A DNA stretch of 64,000 nt from Streptomyces sp. SN-593 (lineage in GTDB: Bacteria > Actinomycetota > Actinomycetes > Streptomycetales > Streptomycetaceae): the NCBI RefSeq assembly GCF_016756395.1, contig NZ_AP018365.1, forward strand, positions 62,001 to 126,000, given 5' to 3'. Below, in pieces: positions 26,861-34,786 of this stretch. Numbering within the stretch: position 1 is the stretch's first letter; each line of letters opens with the position of its first letter. A program made the position numbers and the translations under genes. The notes below the pieces were generated by a model. The model had not been told where the DNA came from. It ran no database searches and worked only from the letters and a program-made list of their open reading frames with translations.

Positions 26861-27746
26861 CGGCCCCGAGCTGCCCCCGGACGGCTCCGGCACCCCCGCG
26901 GATTCCGGCGGGCCCGACCGCCGCGACGAGGGCTCCGACCCCGTGGAGCGGCTGCTGCGGTCCCCGGGCGGCTATCTGGCGGCCCCGCCCGGCACGTTCG
27001 AGCGGGTCCGGCGCCGGGCCGCGCGGCGGCGAAGGGCGCGCGCCCTGGCCGGCGGCACCGCGGCCGCCGCCGTCATCGCCGGCGCGCTGTTCCTGACCGG
27101 GGTGATCGCTCCCGGCGGAGACGGCACGGTGGTGGGTCCGCCGGCCGACCGCTCCCTGGCCAGCGGGGTTCCCACCCCGTCCGGCCGCCCGACGCCCACG
27201 CCCGGCACCCCGAGCGCCACCGGCGGGCAGAGCACGCACACCCCCGCCGGCCGTCCTTCGGCCACGCCGTCGTCCGGCGCCGCCTCCAGTGCACCGGACG
27301 CCACCCCCACCACTCCCCCGACGTCGGCGGACACCGCCCCGATGTGCACCGCGGCACAACTGTCCGCGGGCCTGGGCGGCAGCGACGCGGGCGCGGGCAA
27401 CCTCTACCGCTACCTCGTGATCACCAACAAGAGCGCCACCACCTGCCGCGTCGCCGGCTACCCGGGCCTGTCGCTGCTCGACGCGAACGGCCGGCAGATC
27501 GGCCAGCCCGCCACCCGCGACGCCCGCACGTACGCCGCGGTCGTGCTCCAGCCCGGCGCGGCGGCCAGCGACACCATCCACACGGTCAACCAGCAGGGCA
27601 CCTGCCTGGCCGCGTCGGCGCAGCTGAGGATGTACCCGCCGGGCAGCAAGGCGTCGCTGACGTTCGACGGCCAGGTCACCGTCTGCGACGACACCTTCGA
27701 GATCACGCCCTTCGTCGCGGGCCGCACGGGCAACCCGCCGTCCTGA
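26844..27746 (+). CDS. Membrane-tethered DUF4232 protein, candidate anti-sigma factor
   Basis: This is a 300-residue protein. About 70 cytoplasmic residues (with DPVERLLRSPGGYLAAPPGTFERVRRRAARRRRARAL) are followed by one transmembrane helix (about 72-92), a Ser/Thr/Pro stalk and an extracellular DUF4232 domain (about 165-300). Position directly after the sigma gene, a 17-base overlap and the inside-out topology suggest an anti-sigma or co-sensor role. The cytoplasmic part has no zinc anti-sigma HxxxCxxC motif, so this is inference. The DUF4232 domain is nearly identical to that of the sorted protein at 24865, including a 52-base stretch of identical DNA, which points to recent duplication or gene conversion. 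Confidence 0.85.
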   Translation: MTGFPDGPELPPDGSGTPADSGGPDRRDEGSDPVERLLRSPGGYLAAPPGTFERVRRRAARRRRARALAGGTAAAAVIAGALFLTGVIAPGGDGTVVGPPADRSLASGVPTPSGRPTPTPGTPSATGGQSTHTPAGRPSATPSSGAASSAPDATPTTPPTSADTAPMCTAAQLSAGLGGSDAGAGNLYRYLVITNKSATTCRVAGYPGLSLLDANGRQIGQPATRDARTYAAVVLQPGAAASDTIHTVNQQGTCLAASAQLRMYPPGSKASLTFDGQVTVCDDTFEITPFVAGRTGNPPS

Positions 27747-27918
27747 ACGCGCCGCTCGCTTCGCACACGGGTACCGCATACTCCTGTGCGCACGGGCGCG
27801 CGGTGCGCGAAACTTTGACCAGGGCCACCGGACCGCGGGGCCCGGCCCGACGACAGGATGTGCGGATCGGCGGGCCGGCGGATGCGCGCGGGCCGACCGG
27901 GCGGACGGGGAAGGCGAG

Positions 27919-29235
27919 GTGAGCGCGCTGCGAGGATTCCGGGCCGAGCGCCGTGCTGCCCCCGGGCACCCGCGCGCCCCGCGCACGTCCGGCGGCATGC
28001 CCGGCGAGGGGGCCGCCGGCCTCATCCGCCCCGACCGCGCCGTGGACGCCGATGACGACGGCCCGGACCTGACCGACGCCCAGGGCAGCAGCCGCCTCCC
28101 GGTCGCCCTGGAGCGCCCCTCGGCCCCCCTGCCGCTGACGGTGCTGCCGTACGCGGTGATGGCGCTGGTGGCGCTGGTGGACGGGATCGGCGGGCAGAGC
28201 GTGGGCGCGCTGCCGCTGGTCTCCCTCGGCCCGGCCTTCGCCGGCCTGGTGGGTTCCTGGCAGCGCACGGCGGTGATCGGGGCGCTGGCGGTGGCCGTGG
28301 TGTGCGCGCTCGGCGAGGTCGACGGCCTGTTCGCCGAGCGCCGCGGGTTCGCCGCGATCGGGGCGGTGGTCGGCGTGACGGTCGCCGCGGTGATCGCCGC
28401 GGTCACCCGGCAGCGGCGCGAGGAGGAGTTGGCGAACGTCCGGTCGATCGCGGAGGTCGCCCAGCGGGTGCTGCTTCGGCCGGTGCCGCGCAGCGCCGGC
28501 CGGTTGCGGGCGGCCGTGTCGTACACCTCCGCCGTGACCGAGGCGCGGATCGGCGGCGACCTGTACGAGGTGGTGCCCACGCCCGCCGGGGTGCGGGTGG
28601 TCATCGGCGACGTGCAGGGCAAGGGACTGGAGGCGGTGGAGACCGCCGCGGTGGTGGTGGGCGCGTTCCGGGAGGCGGCCCACGACGAGGAGACCCTGGA
28701 GGGCGTCGGCGACCGGGTCCGGCGGGCGGCGGACCGCACGCTGCGCGGGGAGAAGTTCGTGACTGCGGTGATGGCGGAGATCGATCTGCGGGGCCGCACC
28801 ACGCTGCTGAACTTCGGCCACCCGCCGCCGATGCTGCTGCACCCGGACGGGCGGGTGGACTTTCCCGAGCCCCCGCAGTACGCGCTGCCGCTCGGGCTGG
28901 GCCTGCGGCCGGACGACCTGCCGCCGCCGTTCGAGGTGGACTTCCGCCCCGGCGACCAGTTGCTGCTGTACACCGACGGCGTCACCGAGGCGCGGGACCC
29001 GGCCGGGGCCTTCTACCCGCTCGGCGAGCGGGCGTACCTGCTGCTCGCCGAGCGGGACCCGCAGCGCGCGCTGGAGGCGCTGCGGACGGACCTGATCGCG
29101 CACGCCCGCGGCCCGCTGCACGACGACGCGGCGATGCTGCTGCTGCGCTACCGGGAGCCGCGGGCGGCGATCGGTCCGGCTCCCGACCAGGTCAGCGGCA
29201 CTCCGGATGGCCCCAGCCGTCCGGGGTCTTCGTGA
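27919..29235 (+). CDS. Membrane SpoIIE/PP2C-type serine phosphatase
   Basis: This is a 438-residue PPM-family phosphatase. A hydrophilic N-terminus of about 70 residues precedes three or four transmembrane segments (about 70-170: PLTVLPYAVMALVALVDG, ALPLVSLGPAFAGLVG, IGAVVGVTVAAVIAAV). A linker leads to the catalytic domain with RIGGDLYEV, IGDVQGKGLEAV, TDGVTEARD and DDAAMLLL. No sensory PAS or GAF domain is present. GTG 27919 has GAAGG a few bases upstream. The 3' end overlaps the convergent RNase H gene by 44 bases. It resembles the phosphatase at 3459-4571 in build. Confidence 0.9.
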   Translation: MSALRGFRAERRAAPGHPRAPRTSGGMPGEGAAGLIRPDRAVDADDDGPDLTDAQGSSRLPVALERPSAPLPLTVLPYAVMALVALVDGIGGQSVGALPLVSLGPAFAGLVGSWQRTAVIGALAVAVVCALGEVDGLFAERRGFAAIGAVVGVTVAAVIAAVTRQRREEELANVRSIAEVAQRVLLRPVPRSAGRLRAAVSYTSAVTEARIGGDLYEVVPTPAGVRVVIGDVQGKGLEAVETAAVVVGAFREAAHDEETLEGVGDRVRRAADRTLRGEKFVTAVMAEIDLRGRTTLLNFGHPPPMLLHPDGRVDFPEPPQYALPLGLGLRPDDLPPPFEVDFRPGDQLLLYTDGVTEARDPAGAFYPLGERAYLLLAERDPQRALEALRTDLIAHARGPLHDDAAMLLLRYREPRAAIGPAPDQVSGTPDGPSRPGSS

Positions 29236-29902
29236 TCGGCTCGCCGGCGGCGTAGGGGCGCCCGCAGCTACGGCAGGTGCCGGCGTACCTCGCCTTGATG
29301 GTCCGGGCCGATCCCCCGCCGGCCGATCCGCCGCCGGCCGGGGCGGAGCCGGACGACGCGCCGCGCGCGCCGGACCGGGAGCCGCCCTTGGCGGGCTTGC
29401 GGCTGCTCGCGGGCGCGGGCGGCGGCGCCGGGGACCCCGCGGCACTGCCGGCCGGCTGCTGGGCGACGGCGGCCTGGCTGGCGGCCCGGTCGGCGAAGTC
29501 GTTGAGCCGGTCGCCGTCGACCTGGTGCGCGGGCACGTACCGGAACTCCACGGTGCGGCCGGCGAGGAGGGCGTCGATGCGGACCACCAGCTCCTGGTTG
29601 GCCACGGGCTTGCCGGCGGAGTTCTTCCACCCGTTGCGCTTCCAGCCCGGCAGCCAGGTGGTGACGGCCTTCATGGCGTACTGGGAGTCCATCCGGACCT
29701 CCAGCGGCACCGAGGGGTCGGCGGTCGTCAGCAGCCGTTCGAGGGCGGTGAGTTCGGCGACGTTGTTGGTCGCGGTGCCCAGCGGGCCCGCCTCCCATCG
29801 CTCGGGCTCGCCCGAGCCGTCTGCCATGACCCAGGCCCAGCCGGCCGGGCCCGGATTTCCTTTGGACGCGCCGTCACAGGCGGCGGTGATGCGGTCTGCC
29901 AC
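29192..29902 (-). CDS. rnhA: Ribonuclease HI with C-terminal zinc finger
   Basis: This 236-residue enzyme degrades RNA in RNA-DNA hybrids. The RNase H catalytic acids are visible as the aspartate in ACDGASKGNPG, the glutamate in NNVAELTALE, the aspartate in RMDSQYAMK and the aspartate in LNDFADRAA. The enzyme domain ends near residue 145. A Ala/Pro/Gly/Ser-rich linker of about 55 residues leads to a C-terminal treble-clef-like module (YAGTCRSCGRPYAAGEPI then GWGHPECR) that could bind zinc and nucleic acid. Extensions are common in actinomycete RNase HI proteins, but the single C-terminal zinc module is less usual. The gene is convergent with, and overlaps, the phosphatase gene. Confidence 0.92.
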   Translation of the reverse strand: MADRITAACDGASKGNPGPAGWAWVMADGSGEPERWEAGPLGTATNNVAELTALERLLTTADPSVPLEVRMDSQYAMKAVTTWLPGWKRNGWKNSAGKPVANQELVVRIDALLAGRTVEFRYVPAHQVDGDRLNDFADRAASQAAVAQQPAGSAAGSPAPPPAPASSRKPAKGGSRSGARGASSGSAPAGGGSAGGGSARTIKARYAGTCRSCGRPYAAGEPITKTPDGWGHPECR

Positions 29903-29951
29903 GCTCCGATCATGCCATCCGGCGGGGGCCGCGCGGACCCGGGCCGGTCAG

Positions 29952-29992
29952 CCGCCCCGTGCCGACCGCCCTTCGCGGCCGGCACGGGGCGG
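29952..29992 (-). terminator. Hairpin after the NADH dehydrogenase gene
   Basis: Near-perfect 13-base arms (CCGCCCCGTGCCG and complement) with a 15-base loop lie 45 bases beyond the stop of the minus-strand gene at 30038. Confidence 0.6.
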
Positions 29993-30037
29993 GCCCGGGA
30001 GGGGCTCCGGCCCCCGCCTTCCGGGCCGGGGCGGGGC

Positions 30038-31405
30038 TCACTCCTGCTGCAAGTGGCCCGCCGCGGCGTGCTCGCGGACCTGCTCGGGCGTCAGGTAGGC
30101 GTCGGTGTACTCGAAGTCGCGCATCGCGGCCGGGGTGCGGGCCAGGAAGCCGATCCGCACGAAGTCGTCCCCGGCGACCGCGTTGAGCAGCCAGTTGGTG
30201 AGCACGCGGGTCTTGGCCACGTTGGTGCGCAGCGCCGACCAGTGGTAGCCGCGGGCGGCGGCCTGCGCGGGCATGCCGCGCAGCTCGACGCCGAGCGGCT
30301 TGGACACCGCGTCGCGGCCGCCGAGGTCGACCACGAGGCCCAGGTCGTGGTGCACGTAGGGCTTGAGCGGGCGGCCGCGCAGCGTCGCGATGACGTTGTC
30401 GGCCACGGCGCGGCCCTGGCGCATGGCGTGCTGGGCGGTGGGCGGGCAGACCGAGCCGTCCTCGTCCTTGGCGAGGTCGGGCACGGCGGCGGCGTCGCCC
30501 AGCGCGAAGACCCCGGAGCGGCCGGGCACCGTCATCTGGGCGGTCACCGCGAGGCGGCCGCGCACGGTCTCCGCGTCGAGCGTGCCGATCAGCGGGCTCG
30601 CGGTGACGCCGGCGGTCCAGATCAGCGTGCGGCACGGCAGCACCCGGCCGTCGGTCAGGGTGACCTCCTCGGGGCCGGCCTTGGCGACGGACACCCCGAG
30701 CGAGACGTCGATGCCGCGGTCCCGGAGGATCTTCTGCGCGCTCAGGCCGAGCTTGTCGCCGAGCTCCGGCATCAGCTTCGGTGCGATGTCGATCAGGTGC
30801 CACTTGATCTGGCGCGGGTCCAGCCGCGGGTAGCGGCACAGCGCGTTGCTGGTCAGCCGCTGGAGGCAGGCGGCGGTCTCGGTCCCGGCGTAGCCGCCGC
30901 CGACGACGACGAACTGGAGCCGGGAGGCGCGCTCGGCCTCGTCGTGGCTGGCGTCCGCGAGGTCGAGCTGTGCGATCACGTGGTCCCGGATGAACGCGGC
31001 CTCGGCGAGGGTCTTCATGCCGCGCGCGTTGTCCGCGAGTCCGGGGATGTCGAAGGTGCGGGTGACGCTGCCAGGTGCCAGCACGATGTGGTCGTACGGC
31101 TCGTTGACGACCTCGCCGGTGACCTTGCGGACCACGCAGACCTTGGCCTTGGTGTCCACGCCGACGGCGCCGCCCGGGATGATCCGGGTCCGGTACCTCC
31201 GGCTGCGGCGCAGCGACACCGCGATGGACTGCGGGGTGAGGATGCCGGAGGCGACCTGGGGGAGCAGGGGCAGGTAGAGCTGGTAGGAGAACGGCGTCAC
31301 CAGGGCCAGGTCGGCCTCGTCGGAGCCGAGTCTGCGCTCCAGCCGCCGTACGCATTCCACCCCGGCGAAGCCGGCGCCCACCACGAGGATCTTCGGTCGT
31401 GCCAC
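30038..31405 (-). CDS. ndh: Type II NADH dehydrogenase / FAD-dependent oxidoreductase
   Basis: This is a 455-residue flavoprotein of the NDH-2 family, which passes electrons from NADH to quinone without pumping protons. The FAD-binding motif reads KILVVGAGFAGVECVRRLE at the N-terminus. The NADH-binding Rossmann motif lies in FVVVGGGYAGTETAACL (about residue 170), and the second FAD motif in GVFALGDAAAVPD. The C-terminal amphipathic part (LTNWLLNAVAGDDF) fits membrane association. GTG 31405 is chosen because GGAAGAG precedes it. It stands alone with no complex I genes nearby. Confidence 0.9.
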   Translation of the reverse strand: MARPKILVVGAGFAGVECVRRLERRLGSDEADLALVTPFSYQLYLPLLPQVASGILTPQSIAVSLRRSRRYRTRIIPGGAVGVDTKAKVCVVRKVTGEVVNEPYDHIVLAPGSVTRTFDIPGLADNARGMKTLAEAAFIRDHVIAQLDLADASHDEAERASRLQFVVVGGGYAGTETAACLQRLTSNALCRYPRLDPRQIKWHLIDIAPKLMPELGDKLGLSAQKILRDRGIDVSLGVSVAKAGPEEVTLTDGRVLPCRTLIWTAGVTASPLIGTLDAETVRGRLAVTAQMTVPGRSGVFALGDAAAVPDLAKDEDGSVCPPTAQHAMRQGRAVADNVIATLRGRPLKPYVHHDLGLVVDLGGRDAVSKPLGVELRGMPAQAAARGYHWSALRTNVAKTRVLTNWLLNAVAGDDFVRIGFLARTPAAMRDFEYTDAYLTPEQVREHAAAGHLQQE

Positions 31406-31574
31406 GATAGCTCTTCCCTTCTGCGGCCCGGCTGCTGTCCTTGACCATGCGCCTGCCCGCGGATCGCGGCCTCGCACCTCTGTCCTACCGCGAGGGCCGG
31501 AGGGCCGCCAGCCGAGGGAAGGGGACGGGCCGGGGGGCGGCGGCGCGGCGGGCGGCGGCCGGGCCGGGCAGCCG

Positions 31575-32537
31575 CTACGCGGTGGGCGTCAGCACCAGGC
31601 GGCGGCCGGGCTCGACGGGCGCGGTCCAGGCCCGCTCGACCTCGGCGAGCGGCACGGCGCGGGCCGCGGCACTGAGCGTGCCGGCGGCCAGTTCCTCGAT
31701 GAGGGCCGGCAGTTCGGCGACGATGCCGGCCGCGGTGAGGGACCCCTGGCCGCTGCCCATGATCCGCAGGTTGGCCGCGCGGAGCACGAAGGACGGCAGG
31801 GTGATGTCCGCCCCGGCCGTGGAGCCGATCTGGATCCAGTCCAGCGCCGCGCTGCGGTCGGTCCTGCGGGTGAGCAGGGCGGGGATGGCCAGTTGGGTGG
31901 GCGCGCCCCAGGTGTAGTCGATGACCACGTCCACGTCGGCGGCGGCCTCGCCGAGGCGGGCCGCGGCCTGCTCGGGGTCGCCGGCCAGGGTGACCAGCGC
32001 GGTCGCGCCCAGGTCGGTGAGCGTCTCCAGCCGGCCCGCGTCGCGGCCCGCGGCGACCACCCGGGACGCACCGAGGTGGCGGGCGATCTGCACGGCCATC
32101 TGCCCGGCGTTGCCGGTCGCGCCGAGCACCAGCACGCTCTGCCCGGGCGTGAAGGAGACCCGGCGGCGCAGCGCCACCCAGGAGGACATCGCGGGGTTCA
32201 TCGCGGCCGCGACCACCACCGGATCGGCCCCGTCCGGCAGGGGGACGGCGCGGCGCGGGTCGAGGAGCGCCTGATCGGCCATGGTGCCGGGTGCGTCGTC
32301 GTCGGCCACGAAGTACGCCCGGCGGCCGTCGGGCAGCCGGCCGACGGCGTCGACGCCGGGGATCAGCGGCAGGCGGCCGTCGCTGGTGTAGTGGCTGCCG
32401 TTCGCGCCGGAGCGGACCCGGGGGTGCAGTCCGGCGGCGAGCACGTCCACGAGGACCTGGTCGCCGGTCGGCTCGGGCGTGGCGAACTCCTCGTAACGGG
32501 GCGGGTGGTCGAACGATCGGACGACGGCGGCGCGCAT
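31575..32537 (-). CDS. Quinone reductase-like MDR oxidoreductase
   Basis: This is a 320-residue medium-chain reductase without zinc ligands. It has a GroES-like N-terminus (MRAAVVRSFDHPPRYEEF) and a Rossmann domain with VLVLGATGNAGQMAVQIARHLGA. It probably reduces quinones or alpha,beta-unsaturated carbonyls with NADPH. ATG 32537 is preceded by AGGGA. Its upstream region has been occupied by an IS110 element; on the far side of that element lies a MarR regulator facing away from it. Such MarR/reductase divergent pairs are common, so the insertion may have separated the enzyme gene from its regulator (inference). Confidence 0.88.
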   Translation of the reverse strand: MRAAVVRSFDHPPRYEEFATPEPTGDQVLVDVLAAGLHPRVRSGANGSHYTSDGRLPLIPGVDAVGRLPDGRRAYFVADDDAPGTMADQALLDPRRAVPLPDGADPVVVAAAMNPAMSSWVALRRRVSFTPGQSVLVLGATGNAGQMAVQIARHLGASRVVAAGRDAGRLETLTDLGATALVTLAGDPEQAAARLGEAAADVDVVIDYTWGAPTQLAIPALLTRRTDRSAALDWIQIGSTAGADITLPSFVLRAANLRIMGSGQGSLTAAGIVAELPALIEELAAGTLSAAARAVPLAEVERAWTAPVEPGRRLVLTPTA

Positions 32538-32562
32538 GGCAGTTCCCTAAGAATGGTTGGCG

Positions 32563-32640
32563 GTCCGGGAGGACCGGGTATGGCTGATGGGGTTCTGCCG
32601 TTGATGGCTCCGAAGGAATGGCCGCCCGGTCCTCCGGGAC
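32563..32640 (+). other. Long stem in IS110 left end, candidate bridge-RNA region
   Basis: GTCCGGGAGGACCGGG (32563-32578) can pair with CCCGGTCCTCCGGGAC (32625-32640) at 15 of 16 positions across a 46-base loop. In IS110-group elements the non-coding left end upstream of the transposase encodes a structured bridge RNA that guides target choice. Position and structure fit, but no conserved bridge-RNA sequence could be checked. Confidence 0.35.
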
Positions 32641-32747
32641 GCTCCGACCACTGATTGAGAACTGCGGCCATCGCTGGTTAGGGACCTGTCGGCGGAGTGT
32701 TCTTCGGGCCACGGAAGTGCTGGTCACGGTGGAATGGAAGCGACGGG

Positions 32748-33953
32748 TTGAGCACTCGACAGGGCCGGATATGGGTCGGCATCGACGCGGGCAAGGGGCA
32801 CCACTGGGCGGTGGCCCTGGACGCAGACGGCGAGACGCTGTTCTCGACGAAGGTGATCAACGACGAGGCCCAGATCCTCGCTCTCATCGAGACCGCCCGA
32901 GAGCGGGCCGACGAGATCCGCTGGGCGGTGGACATCTCCGGCCGAGCTTCCACGCTCCTGCTGGCCTTGCTGGTCGCCCACGGACAGAGCGTGGTCTACG
33001 TGCCGGGCCGCACGGTCAACCGGATGACCGGCGCGTACAAAGGCGAGGGGAAGACCGACGCCAAGGACGCGCGGGTCATCGCCGATCAGGCACGCATGCG
33101 CCCGAAGGGCTTCGCCGTTTTGGACACGCCTCCTGAGCTGGTCACCAGCCTGAGGGTGCTGACGAACTACCGGACCGACCTGATCGCCGACCGCGTTCGG
33201 CTGATCAACCGGCTTCGCGATCTGCTGGTGGGCATCTGCCCGGCCCTGGAGCGGGCCTTCGACTACTCCGCGGCCAAAGGCCCGGTCGTCATGCTGACCG
33301 AGTACCAGACCCCGGCTGCCCTGCGCCGCATCGGCGTCAAGCGTCTGACGACCTGGCTCGAACGCCGCAAGATCCGCAGCGCCGCCGACGTCGCCGCCAA
33401 GGCGGTCGAGGCCGCCCAGTCCCAGCAGATCGCACTGCCCGGCGAGAAACGGTCGGCGAAGCTGGTCTGCGACCTCGCCCACCAGCTCCTGGCCCTGGAC
33501 GAGCGGATCAAGGACAACGACCGGGAGATCCGTGAGACCTTCCACACCGACGACCGCGCCGAGATCATAGAGTCCATGCCCGGCATGGGGCCCATCCTGG
33601 GCGCCGAGTTCATCGCCATCGTCGGCGACCTGTCCGGCTACCGCGACGCCGGCAGCCTCGCCTCGCACGCCGGCCTCGCCCCGGTCGCACGGGACTCCGG
33701 CCGCCGCACCGGCAACTACCACCGGCCCAAACGCTACAGCCGGCGCCTGCGCCGGGTGTTCTACATGGCTGCCCAGTCCGCGATGATGCGGCCGGGCCCG
33801 TCCCGGGACTACTACCTCAGGAAGCGAGGCGAGGGGCTGCTGCACACTCAGGCCCTGCTCTCGCTCGCCCGCCGCCGAGTCGACGTGCTGTGGGCGATGC
33901 TGCGTGACGGAAAGCCGTTCACCTCCGCCCCACCGGTCACACAAGCGGCTTGA
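32748..33953 (+). CDS. IS110-family transposase (DEDD recombinase)
   Basis: This is a 401-residue recombinase, full length for the family and without stops or frameshifts. The RuvC-like N-terminal domain shows WVGIDAGKGHHW (D13), WAVDISG and the KTDAKDARVIADQ motif. The C-terminal Transposase_20 region shows IESMPGMGPILGAEFIA and then LASHAGLAPVARDSG, which holds the catalytic serine region, followed by RRLRRVFYMAAQSAM. TTG 32748 has GGAA upstream; an earlier GTG at 32697 is possible but would extend into the non-coding left end. The element looks intact and could be mobile. Confidence 0.93.
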   Translation: MSTRQGRIWVGIDAGKGHHWAVALDADGETLFSTKVINDEAQILALIETARERADEIRWAVDISGRASTLLLALLVAHGQSVVYVPGRTVNRMTGAYKGEGKTDAKDARVIADQARMRPKGFAVLDTPPELVTSLRVLTNYRTDLIADRVRLINRLRDLLVGICPALERAFDYSAAKGPVVMLTEYQTPAALRRIGVKRLTTWLERRKIRSAADVAAKAVEAAQSQQIALPGEKRSAKLVCDLAHQLLALDERIKDNDREIRETFHTDDRAEIIESMPGMGPILGAEFIAIVGDLSGYRDAGSLASHAGLAPVARDSGRRTGNYHRPKRYSRRLRRVFYMAAQSAMMRPGPSRDYYLRKRGEGLLHTQALLSLARRRVDVLWAMLRDGKPFTSAPPVTQAA

Positions 33954-33996
33954 CTTCGTCATTGAGATTCCTTCGGGGCGGGGTGGGCGCCACGCA

Positions 33997-34039
33997 GTAG
34001 TACGTGGCACCAACCAAATTAGTTGGTGCCACGTACTAC
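33997..34039. promoter_or_regulatory. Perfect 18-bp palindrome upstream of MarR gene
   Basis: GTAGTACGTGGCACCAAC (33997-34014) and its exact complement (34022-34039) flank the 7-base centre CAAATTA. It ends 19 bases before the marR-type ATG, where an autoregulatory operator would sit. The perfect arms could also fold as a hairpin in RNA. Its left arm lies only some tens of bases from the IS110 transposase stop. Confidence 0.7.
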
Positions 34040-34058
34040 GTCAAGCTACGATGGCGGC

Positions 34059-34673
34059 ATGCCCGACGACGACGCTCGCACCAGCGCATCGAAAGCCCCC
34101 ACCGCCTCCACACCGGCACCCACACCCGCCGCACCCGCACCCGTCGCGTCGGCTGCCGCGCACGCGGCAGGCAGCGCGGACGGGGCGCCGGGCGGAGGCG
34201 CGGCAGCCGACAGGGGCGAGGACGGGGAGGCGGGCGGCGGCGGGGAGGGCCAGGTGACCGACTTCGGGATCACCGACAGCTTGGTGCAACTGTCGTTCCT
34301 GGTGCAGGGGACGCTGGGGAAGGTCGCGGCCGAGCACGGACTGTCGGTGGTGCAGTTGCGCCTGCTCGGAGTGCTCCGCGACCGCGAGCCCGGCATGCAG
34401 GCCCTCGCGCGGCACCTGGGGCTGGACAAGTCGAGCATGACCGGCCTGGTCGACCGGGCCGAGCGGCGCGGCCTGGTGCGCCGCACCACCTCGCCGCACG
34501 ACGGGCGCGCCGTCCTGGTGTCGCTCACCGAGGAGGGCCACCGCCTCGCCCGCGCGGGCGCGGAGGACGCGGGCCGCCGCATCCAGGCCCTCACCGCGCG
34601 TCTCAGCGACGGGCAGCGCGCCGAGCTGTCCCTGCTGACCAGCACCGTCCTCGCCGGTACCTCGGAACTCTGA
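34059..34673 (+). CDS. MarR-family transcriptional regulator
   Basis: This is a 204-residue regulator with an unusually long Ala/Pro/Gly-rich N-terminal tail of about 65 residues before the winged-helix core. The core shows TDSLVQLSFLVQGTLGKVAAEHGLSVVQLRLLGVLRDREPGM, the recognition helix region LARHLGLDKSSMTGLVDRAERRGLVRR and the wing SPHDGRAVLVSLTEEG. MarR proteins usually repress oxidoreductase or efflux genes and are released by phenolics or oxidants. Likely targets are the gene itself and one of the two flanking quinone reductases. ATG 34059 follows the palindrome; no strong ribosome binding site is visible. Confidence 0.9.
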   Translation: MPDDDARTSASKAPTASTPAPTPAAPAPVASAAAHAAGSADGAPGGGAAADRGEDGEAGGGGEGQVTDFGITDSLVQLSFLVQGTLGKVAAEHGLSVVQLRLLGVLRDREPGMQALARHLGLDKSSMTGLVDRAERRGLVRRTTSPHDGRAVLVSLTEEGHRLARAGAEDAGRRIQALTARLSDGQRAELSLLTSTVLAGTSEL

Positions 34674-34716
34674 CCGGCCCGGCGACCGCGTCGCGGGGCG
34701 GGGCCGGCGCCTCGGG

Positions 34717-34771
34717 GCGGGCGGGAGACCCGGGCCCGCCCGCGCGGAAGCCCGGCGGCCTCTCGCCGGGC
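34717..34771. terminator. Two hairpins between convergent genes
   Basis: GCGGGCGGG pairs with CCCGCCCGC (34717-34725 with 34735-34743), and GCCCGGCG pairs with CGCCGGGC (34750-34757 with 34764-34771). They lie between the MarR gene and the convergent quinone reductase. Confidence 0.6.
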
Positions 34772-34786
34772 CGGACCGGCGGCCAT

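Larger units (their letters stand above)
32550..33985 (+). mobile_element. IS110-family insertion sequence (ends not resolved)
   Basis: One transposase gene is flanked by about 190 bases of non-coding DNA on the left and a short right end. IS110 elements lack terminal inverted repeats and often target-site duplications, so the borders are estimates only. ATTGAGA occurs near both sides (32654 and 33961) and could be a shared core, but it is too short to prove the ends. The element lies between a quinone reductase gene and a MarR gene. Confidence 0.7.

Noticed and set aside
32724..34013. 429-residue minus-strand frame over the IS110 transposase
   Set aside because: Mirror of a real transposase with full motifs; no family resemblance on the minus strand.
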